A stretch of 53,722 nt of DNA, from NCBI GenBank assembly GCA_947175425.1, contig CAMWMR010000019.1, forward strand, positions 1 to 53,722, written 5' to 3'. Position numbers and translations under genes: made by a program. The notes under the pieces are model-generated. The model made no database searches, was not told the DNA's origin, and saw nothing but the letters and a program-made list of their open reading frames with translations. The number at the start of each line of letters is the position of its first letter. Position 1 is the first letter of the stretch. Source of the DNA: an uncultured Porphyromonadaceae bacterium. Its GTDB lineage: Bacteria > Bacteroidota > Bacteroidia > Bacteroidales > Muribaculaceae. Shown piece after piece: positions 16,923 through 26,126 of the stretch.

Positions 16923-19900
16923 ATGAAATTTCAGTTTAAGATACAAGGATATCAAACGGAGGCTGTTGAGGATACGGTGAATGTATTCCGAGGACAACCC
17001 AAGCTCCTTGTCAAACATTATCGCCGCAACATTGGCAACATCGCCGCCGGCACATTGTTCCCGGAAGACGAAGAAGCCTGCTACAGCAACGCCGAGGTAC
17101 AACTTGATGAAAAACAACTGCTCGCCAACATCCGTGAAATGCAAGTTAAAAACCAAATAACGCCGAGCACCGCGCTTGCAAAGGGACACGGTGTGGTGAA
17201 TCTCGACATTGAAATGGAAACCGGCACCGGCAAGACCTACGTCTACATCAAAACTATGTTCGAACTTAACAAGCAATACGGCTGGAGCAAATTCATTATT
17301 GTAGTGCCGAGCATTGCCATACGCGAGGGCGTAGCCAAATCGTTCCGAATGCTCGAAGATCACTTTATGGAGCATTACGGCAAAAAAGCGCGTTGGTTTG
17401 TCTATAACAGTTCGAACCTCAATCAGCTCGATCAATTCTCGCAGGATAGCGGAATATCGGTAATGATTATAAACACGCAGGCTTTTGCCGCTTCGCTCAA
17501 AGAGGGAAGCCGTTCCAAAGAGAGCCGCATAATCTACTCGAAACGTGATGAATTCGGCTCCCGCCGTCCCATTGACGTTCTTGCCGCAAACCGTCCGATA
17601 ATCATCATGGACGAGCCGCAGAAAATGGAGGGAGATGCCACACAGGCCGCTCTGTCCAAATTCAAGCCTTTGTTTGTACTCAACTACTCGGCAACGCACA
17701 AGACGAGGCACGATACAATATATGCGCTCGATGCCTACGACGCTTACCGCGAACAGCTTGTAAAGCGCATTCAAGTTCAGGGCTTTGAGCTTAAAAATCT
17801 AAAAGGCACAAGCGGATATATGTATATCGACAGCATTGAGCTTTCGCCCAATCGTCCGCCTGAGGTACGTATAGAACTGGAAGTAATGCGAAAAGACGGA
17901 AGCATAAAACGTGATGTTAAAAGGTTCGCTACCGGCGATTCCCTCTATGCCGCATCGGGGCTTAAACAGTACGAGGACTTTGTAATATCCGAAATAAATC
18001 CTCAAGGCAATTATGTAACCTTCCTTAACGGCATAACGGTTTATTGTGGCGATGTGATTGGCGATACCGGAGAAGAAGCCATGCAGCGCGTGCAAATACG
18101 GCAGACCATCATAGCACACCTCAACAAGGAAAAGGAGCTTTTCAACCTGGGAATCAAATGTCTGTCGCTTTTCTTTATTGACGAAGTGAGCCACTATCGT
18201 CAATACGACGAGGACGGTAACGAAATCAAAGGTAAGTTTCAGAGCATATTCGAGGAAGAATATGCCCGCATTATCAATGATTACATTACCATATTCGACA
18301 CTCCTTACGATATGTATCTGCGTCGATTAAAGCCTTATGAGACGCACAAGGGATATTTTTCTATCGACAAAAAAGGCCGCGCCGTCAATTCCGATACAAG
18401 ACGCGGCTCCGATATTTCGGATGACATCTCCGCCTACGACCTTATTTTGAAAAACAAGGAACGCCTGCTGAGCTTCGATGAACCGACGCGATTCATCTTT
18501 TCCCACTCAGCACTCCGCGAGGGCTGGGACAACCCTAACGTTTTTCAGATATGTACACTGCGCCACAGCAACTCCACCACCGCCAAACGTCAGGAGGTTG
18601 GCCGCGGATTGCGTATATGCGTTGATAAAAACGGTGTTCGGCAGGACAAAGAACTGCTTGGCGAGGATGTCCACAAGGTGAACCAACTCACCGTTATTGC
18701 CAACGAAAGCTATACCGACTTCACCACCGCTTTGCAGCGAGAAACTCGCGAGGCATTGCGCGAGCGCATAACAGCGGCTTCGCAGGATTACTTCTTTGGC
18801 AAAGTCGTTAAAAACCGGGACGGCGAAAAACACACTATCTCCCTACCCGAGGCAGCAACCATACTCGGCTATTTATTCCAAAATGATTATATAGATGATG
18901 ACGGAATATTGACGTCAACATATTATCAAGAGGCGGATGCAGGAACACTCAAAGCTTTGCCCTCAAAATTGGAGCCTGTTGCCGAAGATGTATTCCGTCT
19001 TATTGCAGGGATTTTCAACCCCAAGCTTATAGAAAATATGGTTGAGGAAGTTCCTGATACAACGGCTTCCAACGAGCTGAATGACAATTTCAACGACAAA
19101 CGTTTTCAGAAACTTTGGAACGAGATTAACCACAAATATGTCTATACCGTTCACTATGACAGCGACGAGCTGATAAACAAAGCTATAGACAATTTAAAGA
19201 ATAATCTTACCGTTGCCCGACTCCAATACGTAATGGTAACAGGCGAGCAGGACAAAGAAAATGTGACGGAGTTCGGAAATACCAAATCCACAACTCGCGA
19301 GCTGACCGATGTGTGCACTTCATCGGTTAGTTACGACCTTGTTGGTGATATTGCCCGCGGCGCACGCCTGACTCGTCGGTCTGTTGTGAAAATTCTCAAG
19401 GGCATAGGCATTAAAGCCTTGTTGTTCAAGAATAACCCCGAGGAGTTTATTCGCAATGTAATAAAGGCTATTCGCGAAGAAAAGGCTACCATGATTGTAG
19501 ACCATATTACCTACAATCCGACAAAGGCAGAGCCTTACGACAGTACGGTTTTCGTGCCCGAAAGGCGCTTGAACATCAACAAATCGCTTGAACTTTCAAA
19601 ACACATAACTCCGTATCTTTCGTTTGACAGCGCGGGCGAAAAGGAATTTGCCGAATCGCTTCAGAGTGCAAACGAGGTACTTATCTTTGCCAAGTTGCCG
19701 CGAAAACTCAAGATTCCTACTCCTGTTGGAAACTACGCTCCCGACTGGGCGATTGTATTCGATGACAATTGCGGAATTCGTCATGTGTTTTTTGTTGCTG
19801 AAACCAAGGGAACACTCGACAAAATGGAACTTCGCGGAGTGGAAAAAGCCAAAACCGAATGTGCCAAACGCCTGTTCAATTCAATATCCACCAACAACAC

Positions 19901-19961
19901 GCGCTATGGAGTTGTAGACCGCTTTGAACATCTCTACGACATTATAAACGGCATAAGCTGA
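16923..19961 (+). CDS. res: Type III restriction endonuclease subunit (Res)
   Basis: A 1012-residue helicase-nuclease. Walker A ETGTGKT lies at about 99-105, motif II MDEPQ at about 229-233, motif III LNYSATHK at about 254-261, and motif VI is seen in KRQEVGRGLRI. The C-terminal PD-(D/E)XK nuclease is seen in NYAPDWAIVF (about 936-945) and FFVAETKGTLD (about 955-965). It forms the Res2Mod2-type complex that cuts after ATP-dependent movement when two inversely oriented unmethylated sites meet. The frame is intact. Confidence 0.94.
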   Translation: MKFQFKIQGYQTEAVEDTVNVFRGQPKLLVKHYRRNIGNIAAGTLFPEDEEACYSNAEVQLDEKQLLANIREMQVKNQITPSTALAKGHGVVNLDIEMETGTGKTYVYIKTMFELNKQYGWSKFIIVVPSIAIREGVAKSFRMLEDHFMEHYGKKARWFVYNSSNLNQLDQFSQDSGISVMIINTQAFAASLKEGSRSKESRIIYSKRDEFGSRRPIDVLAANRPIIIMDEPQKMEGDATQAALSKFKPLFVLNYSATHKTRHDTIYALDAYDAYREQLVKRIQVQGFELKNLKGTSGYMYIDSIELSPNRPPEVRIELEVMRKDGSIKRDVKRFATGDSLYAASGLKQYEDFVISEINPQGNYVTFLNGITVYCGDVIGDTGEEAMQRVQIRQTIIAHLNKEKELFNLGIKCLSLFFIDEVSHYRQYDEDGNEIKGKFQSIFEEEYARIINDYITIFDTPYDMYLRRLKPYETHKGYFSIDKKGRAVNSDTRRGSDISDDISAYDLILKNKERLLSFDEPTRFIFSHSALREGWDNPNVFQICTLRHSNSTTAKRQEVGRGLRICVDKNGVRQDKELLGEDVHKVNQLTVIANESYTDFTTALQRETREALRERITAASQDYFFGKVVKNRDGEKHTISLPEAATILGYLFQNDYIDDDGILTSTYYQEADAGTLKALPSKLEPVAEDVFRLIAGIFNPKLIENMVEEVPDTTASNELNDNFNDKRFQKLWNEINHKYVYTVHYDSDELINKAIDNLKNNLTVARLQYVMVTGEQDKENVTEFGNTKSTTRELTDVCTSSVSYDLVGDIARGARLTRRSVVKILKGIGIKALLFKNNPEEFIRNVIKAIREEKATMIVDHITYNPTKAEPYDSTVFVPERRLNINKSLELSKHITPYLSFDSAGEKEFAESLQSANEVLIFAKLPRKLKIPTPVGNYAPDWAIVFDDNCGIRHVFFVAETKGTLDKMELRGVEKAKTECAKRLFNSISTNNTRYGVVDRFEHLYDIINGIS

Positions 19962-20019
19962 AAACACGCGGAAAAGACTTATAAAGATTTTATTAGCTGA
20001 ATTCAAACATTCTCTTAGA

Positions 20020-20049
20020 TTGTAATCTCAGAACTTATTCGTAATTTTG
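20020..20049 (+). promoter_or_regulatory. Promoter of the GIY-YIG-RAMA gene
   Basis: TTG at 20020-20022, 19 bp, TAATTTTG at 20042-20049 fits the Bacteroidota consensus. The small palindrome AGATTGTAATCT (20017-20028) overlaps the -33 box. The gene therefore has its own promoter apart from mod-res. A tiny frame (MDKKEIIE) starts at about 20090 in the leader. Confidence 0.6.
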
Positions 20050-20117
20050 CGAATAGCATCAATGAATCGTAAGCAATAAAGCATAGTCATGGATAAGAAA
20101 GAAATAATTGAATAACT

Positions 20118-20756
20118 ATGGCAAAAGATAATCATATTGGAATAGTATATGTACTTTCAAACCGAGCAATGCCCGGTTTGGTAAAGATTGGAATGACAAC
20201 GCGCCCCGAGCTTGACGCACGGCTCAAGGAACTATACACAACCGGCGTACCGGTGCCGTTTGATGTAGAGTATGCCTGCGAGGTAAAATCATGCAACTGC
20301 GCCAAGCTTGAAAAAGCCCTCCACACTGCTTTTGAGCCTAACCGACTAAATGCCAACCGCGAGTTTTTCCAGATAAAGAAGGAACAGGCTATTGCCATTC
20401 TTGAAATCTTCAACGAAAAAGAAATTACCACTGAAGTCAGCGATGAAATGAACAATGACCTCAGTGCCGACGATATAGCCTCCAAAAACAAGGCTACCAA
20501 GCACCGTCCGCCGCTTAACTATAGCCAAATGGATATCCCTGTTGGCAGTATTCTCACTTACAATGCCGACCCATCTATATCCGTTACAGTAATTGCCGAT
20601 AAAAAGGTGGAATATCTCGGAGAAGAAACGTCTCTTACAGCGGTAACAACCAAATTGCTCAACTCCAAATATGCAGTGCAGCCCACACCCCGCTGGAGCT
20701 ACAACGGAACCAATCTGCAAGAAATCTACGACGCAACCTATCCAATAGAAGACTGA
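20118..20756 (+). CDS. GIY-YIG (T5orf172/Mug113-like) nuclease-RAMA domain protein
   Basis: A 212-residue two-domain protein. Residues about 5-95 match the GIY-YIG-like T5orf172/Mug113 type (GIVYVLSN, LVKIGMTTRPELDARLKELY, NREFFQIKKEQ). After a polar linker, residues about 130-205 look like a RAMA domain (VGSILTYN, KKVEYLGEETSLTAVTTKLL, RWSYNGTNLQEIYDATYP). RAMA domains occur fused to or beside restriction enzymes and adenine methylases and are thought to read modified DNA. Its position just after the type III system suggests a linked defence role. Confidence 0.8.
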   Translation: MAKDNHIGIVYVLSNRAMPGLVKIGMTTRPELDARLKELYTTGVPVPFDVEYACEVKSCNCAKLEKALHTAFEPNRLNANREFFQIKKEQAIAILEIFNEKEITTEVSDEMNNDLSADDIASKNKATKHRPPLNYSQMDIPVGSILTYNADPSISVTVIADKKVEYLGEETSLTAVTTKLLNSKYAVQPTPRWSYNGTNLQEIYDATYPIED

Positions 20757-20764
20757 ATCCGGAA

Positions 20765-21072
20765 TTATATTATTGACATTGATTTTGCTATGCGGCACGC
20801 TTCATGAGAATTTTTCACATTGAGGCGTGCCAGAATTTCCTGACGATGCCGGTGCACGGTGTGGATGCTGATATTGAGGCAGAGGCAATGAATTTTTCCA
20901 TACGTGTCTCCTCGGTCATCAAGGAAAGGATTCTGCTTTCCCATATTGAATCCCCTGTTTCGTAATCGGACAACCCGATAGTGTCGCCGAACTTTCCTGC
21001 AATTATTCGGCTTCTGCATGTCCCGACGGCGACGGATTTGAGGTTACGTTCTCCGATTTTAAAGTTACTCAT
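20765..21072 (-). pseudogene. Broken LuxR-type helix-turn-helix regulator
   Basis: In one minus-strand frame the sequence reads SDYETGDSIWESRILSLMTE and EETRMEKFIAS, the run-up to a LuxR HTH. The recognition helix and tail, LNISIHTVHRHRQEILARLN, then appear in another frame and end ACRIAKSMSII. About 7-8 codons of the HTH (the GxxxKEIA turn) are missing at the junction, with a frameshift. Only the DNA-binding half is recognisable. It lies just before the pigment cluster and may be a lost regulator of it. Confidence 0.7.
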
Positions 21073-21127
21073 CTTCCCGATAAAGTTCGCACCGACTGGC
21101 TTTTGAAAAATGCCGAGTGAATTAATT

Positions 21128-21181
21128 TTATAATATCACGAAAATAAGCGCTATAACAAGAATGACTATTAAACTTTCCAT
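21128..21181 (-). CDS. Possible 17-residue hydrophobic membrane peptide
   Basis: ATG at 21181 opens MESLIVILVIALIFVIL and stops at 21128. It would be a single membrane segment with almost no flanks. An A-rich leader precedes the ATG, and a minus-strand TAACTTTG (-7 type) lies at 21216-21209, about 28 bases upstream; no good -33 box is seen. It could be a small membrane protein or a chance frame. Confidence 0.3.
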   Translation of the reverse strand: MESLIVILVIALIFVIL

Positions 21182-21423
21182 TTTTTAATTTAGTAAGGAT
21201 TTCACTCGCAAAGTTATAACCGCCCAAAATACTACGCCATACCCAAAAGTGTATGTTTGCAACAGAAGCATATAATTAGGGTGTGGCGTTTATGCGTCTA
21301 TGGCCGTAGCCGGGGTGAGGCTGTCGAGTATATATGAACTGAAATATAGCAGTTTAGAACATGTTCAGCCTTTTTATCGAAATTAATTAATGAAATATCT
21401 GCGTATATATCGGAAAATATTCA

Positions 21424-21431
21424 TAACTTTG
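21424..21431 (+). promoter_or_regulatory. Likely -7 element of the pigment operon
   Basis: TAACTTTG lies 53 bases before the first gene's start codon, giving a leader of about 45 bases. The -33 region has only CTG at 21399-21401 at near-correct distance, so the promoter may need an activator. No other strong promoter was seen until about 45.8 kb. Confidence 0.55.
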
Positions 21432-21483
21432 TAATGGACTAAGTATTGTAAAAATAACGGACTGAATATAGTAAACCGACAAA

Positions 21484-23007
21484 ATGAAGCTGAATTCTGT
21501 ATATGACATCCTTTTTCTGAATAAAAAACTGGCTGTTTCTCAAAATGAAATGGACGATGTGGCTTCGTGCTATGAATTCCTTAAAGAATTTGCCAACAAC
21601 AAGGTTATATACGGAATCAATACCGGGTTCGGCCCTATGGCTCAATGGCGCGTGGACGACAGCCGTTTAAAAGAGTTACAGTACAATATAATCCGCAGCC
21701 ACGCCACAGGTGCCGGCGAGCCTTTATCCGACATTCAGGTAAAAGCCGCCATGATAGCCCGTACAGGCACTTTCCTTCAGGCTCGGTCGGGTATAAATCC
21801 AAGCGTAATAACTCTGCTGCAGGAATTTGTTAATCGCGATATTTTCCCTTTTATTCCCAAGCACGGCAGCGTTGGCGCCAGCGGCGACCTTGTTCAGCTT
21901 GCACACATTGCTCTTTGCCTCATAGGCGAGGGCAACGTACATCACAAGGGTCAGTGGCGGAATTCCAAAGCGGTTATGGATGAATACGGCCTCGAGCCCA
22001 TGCAGATATTTGTGCGCGAGGGACTGTCGGTTACAAACGGCACTTCCGTAATGACAGGCATTTCAATCGTAAACCAGTATTATGCCGAGAATTTGCTCAA
22101 GTATGCAACCATTGCCGGCGCGTGGATTAATGAAATTGCCGATTCATTCGATGATTACATGTCGGTAGAAGAAAATATTTGCCGTCGTCAGCCCGGGCAA
22201 CAGACAATAGCACATTGGCTGCGCGAAACAAGCGCCGGCAGCAAACATCTTCAAAAACGTGAGCACGAGCTTTACGACCCCGAAAAGAACCGCGATACTT
22301 ATTTCGAACACAAAGTGCAGGCATACTATTCGCTGAGATGTATCCCGCAGATTTACGGACCGGTATACGACACGCTTAAAAACACCGCCGAAGTTTTGGA
22401 AAACGAGCTGAACTCGGCTTGCGACAATCCCATTGTGGATCCGGTTGCAAAAAACATTTATCACGGAGGCAATTTCCATGGCGATTATATTTCTTTGGAA
22501 GCCGATAAAGTGAAAATTGCAATGGTTCGTGTTGCAATGACAGCCGAACGACAGCTTAACTATCTGTTTCACGACCGTATAAACGGCATACTGCCCCCGT
22601 TCCTCAACCTCGGTGTATTGGGACTGAACTACGGCATGCAGGCATGTCAGTTCACCGCCACATCCACTACCGCCGAATGCCAGACCCTTGCAATGCCGAA
22701 CTATGTACACAGTATTCCCAATAATAACGATAATCAGGATATTGTGAGCATGGGTACTAACAGCGCATTATTATGCCAAAAGGTAATAGACAACGCATAT
22801 CAGGTTGTCGCAATTCTTTATATTGCTCTTGCTCAGGCTACCGATTGCCTTGAGCTGGCAGGCAAACTCTCGCCTCGAACACGAGAACAGTACGAAGCAA
22901 TAAGGGCCATTTGTCCCAAGTTCATAGAGGACACTCCTTTCTATAACGAAATAGCTCTTACCGAAGAATATCTCCGAAATAATCCCATCCAATATCTGAA
23001 CTCATGA
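21484..23007 (+). CDS. Aromatic amino acid ammonia-lyase, probably tyrosine ammonia-lyase
   Basis: A 507-residue HAL/PAL/TAL-family lyase. The self-forming MIO cofactor triad Ala-Ser-Gly is at about 132-134 (GSVGASGDLVQLAH) and the catalytic Tyr at about 43 (VIYGINTGFGPMAQ). The active-site segment QYNIIRSHATGAGEPL resembles Flavobacterium tyrosine ammonia-lyases as I recall them, rather than housekeeping histidine lyases. It would deaminate tyrosine to p-coumarate, the aryl starter of flexirubin and aryl-polyene pigments. It is the first gene of the cluster and overlaps the next gene by ATGA. Confidence 0.88.
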   Translation: MKLNSVYDILFLNKKLAVSQNEMDDVASCYEFLKEFANNKVIYGINTGFGPMAQWRVDDSRLKELQYNIIRSHATGAGEPLSDIQVKAAMIARTGTFLQARSGINPSVITLLQEFVNRDIFPFIPKHGSVGASGDLVQLAHIALCLIGEGNVHHKGQWRNSKAVMDEYGLEPMQIFVREGLSVTNGTSVMTGISIVNQYYAENLLKYATIAGAWINEIADSFDDYMSVEENICRRQPGQQTIAHWLRETSAGSKHLQKREHELYDPEKNRDTYFEHKVQAYYSLRCIPQIYGPVYDTLKNTAEVLENELNSACDNPIVDPVAKNIYHGGNFHGDYISLEADKVKIAMVRVAMTAERQLNYLFHDRINGILPPFLNLGVLGLNYGMQACQFTATSTTAECQTLAMPNYVHSIPNNNDNQDIVSMGTNSALLCQKVIDNAYQVVAILYIALAQATDCLELAGKLSPRTREQYEAIRAICPKFIEDTPFYNEIALTEEYLRNNPIQYLNS

Positions 23008-23732
23008 ATTATGCATTAGTCACAGGAGGCTCTCGCGGACTCGGCGCTGCAATATGCAAACGTCTCGCCCTTCAGGGTCTCGGAGTAATAATCAATTACA
23101 GGTCGAATGAGGCCGCTGCCAAAGCTGTCGCCGACGATATAGAGTGCGCGGGAGGCTGCGCCGAGCTTCTGCCATTTGATGTTAGCTCGGAAGCTGAAGT
23201 TGATGCTGCCCTTGAGGATTGGGAAAACCGTCATCCGGAGGATCGTATAACAGTGTTGGTGAACAATGCGGGCATACGAGAAGATAATCTTCTCATCTTC
23301 ATGCAAACCGAACAATGGCACAATGTTATCAATACCACTCTCGACGGATTCTTTTTTGTAACCCGCAGGATACTGAAAGGAATGCTTACAAAACGTTACG
23401 GACGTATAATAAACATAGCCTCGCTGTCGGGTTTGAAAGGACTTCCGGGACAAGCCAACTACTCTGCCGCAAAAGCGGCTTTGATTGGCGCAACAAAAGC
23501 ACTTGCCCAGGAAGTTGCGCCGCGTAAGGTTACAGTAAACGCCATTGCTCCCGGATATATCAAATCCGATATGACCAAGGATCTTGACGAAAGCACCCTC
23601 AAAAAACAAGTACCGCTTGGCCGGTTCGGCGAGCCCGAGGAAGTTGCAGCACTTGTGGCCTTTCTTGCATCAAATGATTCATCGTACATTACAGGCGAAA
23701 CAATTTCAATAAACGGAGGATTGTACTCATGA
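23004..23732 (+). CDS. FabG-like 3-oxoacyl-ACP reductase
   Basis: A 242-residue short-chain dehydrogenase. The NAD(P)-binding motif is TGGSRGLG at the N-terminus; NNAG lies at about residue 88, the catalytic Ser in NIASLSG and Tyr-x-x-x-Lys in YSAAKAAL. It would reduce the beta-keto group of the growing polyene on the carrier protein, before dehydration. It is the only ketoreductase seen in the cluster, so each extension cycle should use it. It overlaps both neighbours by ATGA. Confidence 0.93.
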   Translation: MNYALVTGGSRGLGAAICKRLALQGLGVIINYRSNEAAAKAVADDIECAGGCAELLPFDVSSEAEVDAALEDWENRHPEDRITVLVNNAGIREDNLLIFMQTEQWHNVINTTLDGFFFVTRRILKGMLTKRYGRIINIASLSGLKGLPGQANYSAAKAALIGATKALAQEVAPRKVTVNAIAPGYIKSDMTKDLDESTLKKQVPLGRFGEPEEVAALVAFLASNDSSYITGETISINGGLYS

Positions 23733-24301
23733 GGTTTATAGTATTATTTTCATTGTTAGCAATTTCCGTTTTGTTGCCTCTACCTTCATTCGCCGAATGG
23801 GATAATGATACAATGATAGAATTTTCAAAGGCTAAGGAGTATCGATACATATTCAGTATGGATGGTACTGACTATTGTGGCATGGATTCAGTTGACTTTG
23901 TGGAGTATAGTGCTGCAAAGAATAACACGACTCCTGAAGATTACTCATTTTTTTTAAAATATATCGGTTATGAGTTGAAGAAGTCATTAAAAGAAGAGAC
24001 CAATAAACAGTTTTCCGAGAGTTCTTCAAGTAAGTATATGATTTACATTCATTTGGATGAAATTACCGCAAAGGCAGGCATGAAGATCTCTGTAACTACA
24101 TATGTGGATACTCCTGAGAATGGACAAACATTTAGATTTAAGGTAAATGATGGACGCTGGAATAAATTCGGTGTTTTACTTCAGGAGAATGCAAAAACAC
24201 TTGCAGAAAAAATTGCATCTAATGCCGTTTTTAAACGAATAAGGAAGTCTGTTTTGACACGTTCGCATAGAGATTCTGATCACGATCCACTTTACGATTA
24301 A
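23729..24301 (+). CDS. Unknown secreted protein, AT-rich
   Basis: A 190-residue protein with a clear signal peptide (about 1-22, ending SFA-E). I do not recognise the family. It has a helical middle (FFLKYIGYELKKSLKEETNK), a strand pair (KYMIYIHLDEITAKAGMKIS) and a C-terminal helix (LLQENAKTLAEKIASNAVFK). The same order is seen in the 175-residue protein at 25546, so the two are probably distant paralogues. Its codon use is visibly more AT-rich than its neighbours, a sign of later arrival or different selection. It is probably periplasmic. Confidence 0.7.
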   Translation: MRFIVLFSLLAISVLLPLPSFAEWDNDTMIEFSKAKEYRYIFSMDGTDYCGMDSVDFVEYSAAKNNTTPEDYSFFLKYIGYELKKSLKEETNKQFSESSSSKYMIYIHLDEITAKAGMKISVTTYVDTPENGQTFRFKVNDGRWNKFGVLLQENAKTLAEKIASNAVFKRIRKSVLTRSHRDSDHDPLYD

Positions 24302-24303
24302 AA

Positions 24304-25524
24304 ATGAATAGACGAGTTGTAATAACAGGCATGGGAATATGGTCGTGCCTCGGAGAAAATAAAGACGAAGTTAAAAACTCTCTGTATCAAGGCAAGTCGG
24401 GCATTGGAATCGAAAATGTCCGTCTTGAATACGGCTATCGGTCGGCCTTGACGGGAATCGTAGGAAAACCGAAGCTAAAAGGAATTTTAGACCGCCGTCA
24501 GCGAGTTTCACTGTCGGAGGAAGCCGAATATGCTTTTATGGCAGCCCGCGAAGCTTTCGAAGAAGCCAAAATAGATGACGATTACCTCAAAAACAACGAA
24601 GTTGGCATAATCTTTGGCAACGATTCTTCGGCAAAAGCCGTAATTGAAGCTCACGAGATTATGAAAGAGAAAAAGGACTCGGCATTAATAGGCTCCGGCT
24701 CAATCTTCCAGTCCATGAATTCCACTGTAAACATGAACCTGAGCACAATATTCCACCTCCGAGGAATAAACCTCACTGTAAGTGCGGCATGTGCAAGCGG
24801 CTCTCACTCTATCGGGCTGGCATACCTGCTCATCAAGCAAGGCTTGCAGGATACCGTACTGGCCGGAGGAGCACAGGAAACGAACTTTTATTCAATGTCA
24901 TCTTTCGATGCCCTCGGAACTTTCTCCACTCGCATGGAACATCCCGAACAGGCATCACGCCCGTTCGATAAAGACCGCGACGGACTCATCCCGAGCGGAG
25001 GCGCAGCAGCTATAGTGCTGGAAGAATACGAACACGCCATTGCACGAGGTGCATGCATCCTCGGCGAAGTAGTTGGTTACGGATTCTCATCCAACGGAGC
25101 CGGTATTTCGCAACCGAGCGAGGAAGGCTCCTTCATTGCCATGCAACGCGCCTTGGACGATGCCGGACTGACTCCGGCCGACATCGACTATGTAAACGCC
25201 CACGCCACATCTACTCCTCAGGGCGATATGTACGAGGCTCTTGCGCTGGATCGTATTTTCAACGGAACAAAAGCATTGATAAGCTCTACCAAATCCATGA
25301 CCGGCCACGAATGCTGGATGGCCGGAGCAAGTGAAGTAGTATACAGCCTCATCATGATGCACAACAATTTCGTTGCGCCAAACATCAACCTTGACGAACC
25401 TTGCGAGGCTGCAAAAAATCTTAATCTCGCTCGCAAAACCACCGATTGCACGGTCGACATTGTTCTTTCCAACTCATTCGGCTTCGGCGGAACAAACAGC
25501 GCTTTGGTGTTACGCAAGCTTTAA
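24304..25524 (+). CDS. Beta-ketoacyl-ACP synthase (KS), FabF-like
   Basis: A 406-residue ketosynthase with a full catalytic triad: Cys at about 163 (VSAACASGSHS), His at about 300 (NAHATSTPQGD) and His at about 335 (MTGHECWMAGAS). It would condense malonyl-ACP with the growing chain. The motif GHECWMAGASE differs from the usual GHxxGAAG, which may shape partner choice. It lies early in the cluster with the ketoreductase. It is one of three complete KS genes here; which one starts and which extends cannot be decided by sequence alone. Confidence 0.92.
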   Translation: MNRRVVITGMGIWSCLGENKDEVKNSLYQGKSGIGIENVRLEYGYRSALTGIVGKPKLKGILDRRQRVSLSEEAEYAFMAAREAFEEAKIDDDYLKNNEVGIIFGNDSSAKAVIEAHEIMKEKKDSALIGSGSIFQSMNSTVNMNLSTIFHLRGINLTVSAACASGSHSIGLAYLLIKQGLQDTVLAGGAQETNFYSMSSFDALGTFSTRMEHPEQASRPFDKDRDGLIPSGGAAAIVLEEYEHAIARGACILGEVVGYGFSSNGAGISQPSEEGSFIAMQRALDDAGLTPADIDYVNAHATSTPQGDMYEALALDRIFNGTKALISSTKSMTGHECWMAGASEVVYSLIMMHNNFVAPNINLDEPCEAAKNLNLARKTTDCTVDIVLSNSFGFGGTNSALVLRKL

Positions 25525-25545
25525 TCCTCTAAATTACCTGTTACT

Positions 25546-26073
25546 ATGAAAAAAATCCTTGTATCAGCAGCATTGGCAGTTCTTGCGCTTCCTGTTTTTG
25601 CAGGAACTAAAACAGTATTCGGCACCACAGCCCTGCTCAACGGAGAGAAAAACATTCCCGTTACACTCGACTGGAAAGAAGCCGTTTATGCAAACGGCGG
25701 CGATATAAACGATTTTCTTCTCAGGGCACCGCGCGACGAAAATTGGGAAAGCAAATCTTTGGCGTATTTCCTTAAAGAGGCCAACGAAAAAGTTTTGGAA
25801 TACGGCATACGCTTAGTACCTGCCGAAGCCGGCGACAATGCCAAATACCGCATTGTAATTTCCCCTTCGTCAATCTCGAAAAGCGGCGATATAAAAGGTG
25901 AAATTCTCATTATGCCTGTCAACGGCAACGACCCTCTGACATCCGTTGCTTTTTCATCCGACGAACGCGATGATGACGACAAAATAGCTTTCCGCGACCA
26001 ACTCGAGAACATTGGCGAAAACTTTGGCAAGCTTATAAAGAAAGAGATAAAAGCGCAGCGCAAAGCCAAGTAA
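25546..26073 (+). CDS. Unknown secreted protein, 175 residues
   Basis: It has a signal peptide (about 1-19, ending VFA-G). The mature part has a strand pair (KYRIVISPSSISKSGDIKGE) and a Lys-rich C-terminal helix (ENFGKLIKKEIKAQRKAK). The order of elements follows the protein at 23729. Family not recognised. Location in the periplasm or outer membrane is likely. Its place among chain-building genes suggests a role in moving or shielding the hydrophobic product, which is inference. Confidence 0.7.
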   Translation: MKKILVSAALAVLALPVFAGTKTVFGTTALLNGEKNIPVTLDWKEAVYANGGDINDFLLRAPRDENWESKSLAYFLKEANEKVLEYGIRLVPAEAGDNAKYRIVISPSSISKSGDIKGEILIMPVNGNDPLTSVAFSSDERDDDDKIAFRDQLENIGENFGKLIKKEIKAQRKAK

Positions 26074-26126
26074 CAAAGCATTCGATTTGCACAACGGTAT
26101 AACCACACCTAATATCCGACCCTTGT

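Noticed and set aside
19962-21483. Mobile element ends around the restriction genes
   Set aside because: No integrase, transposase, tRNA or matching terminal repeats were found, although the region looks like a defence island.
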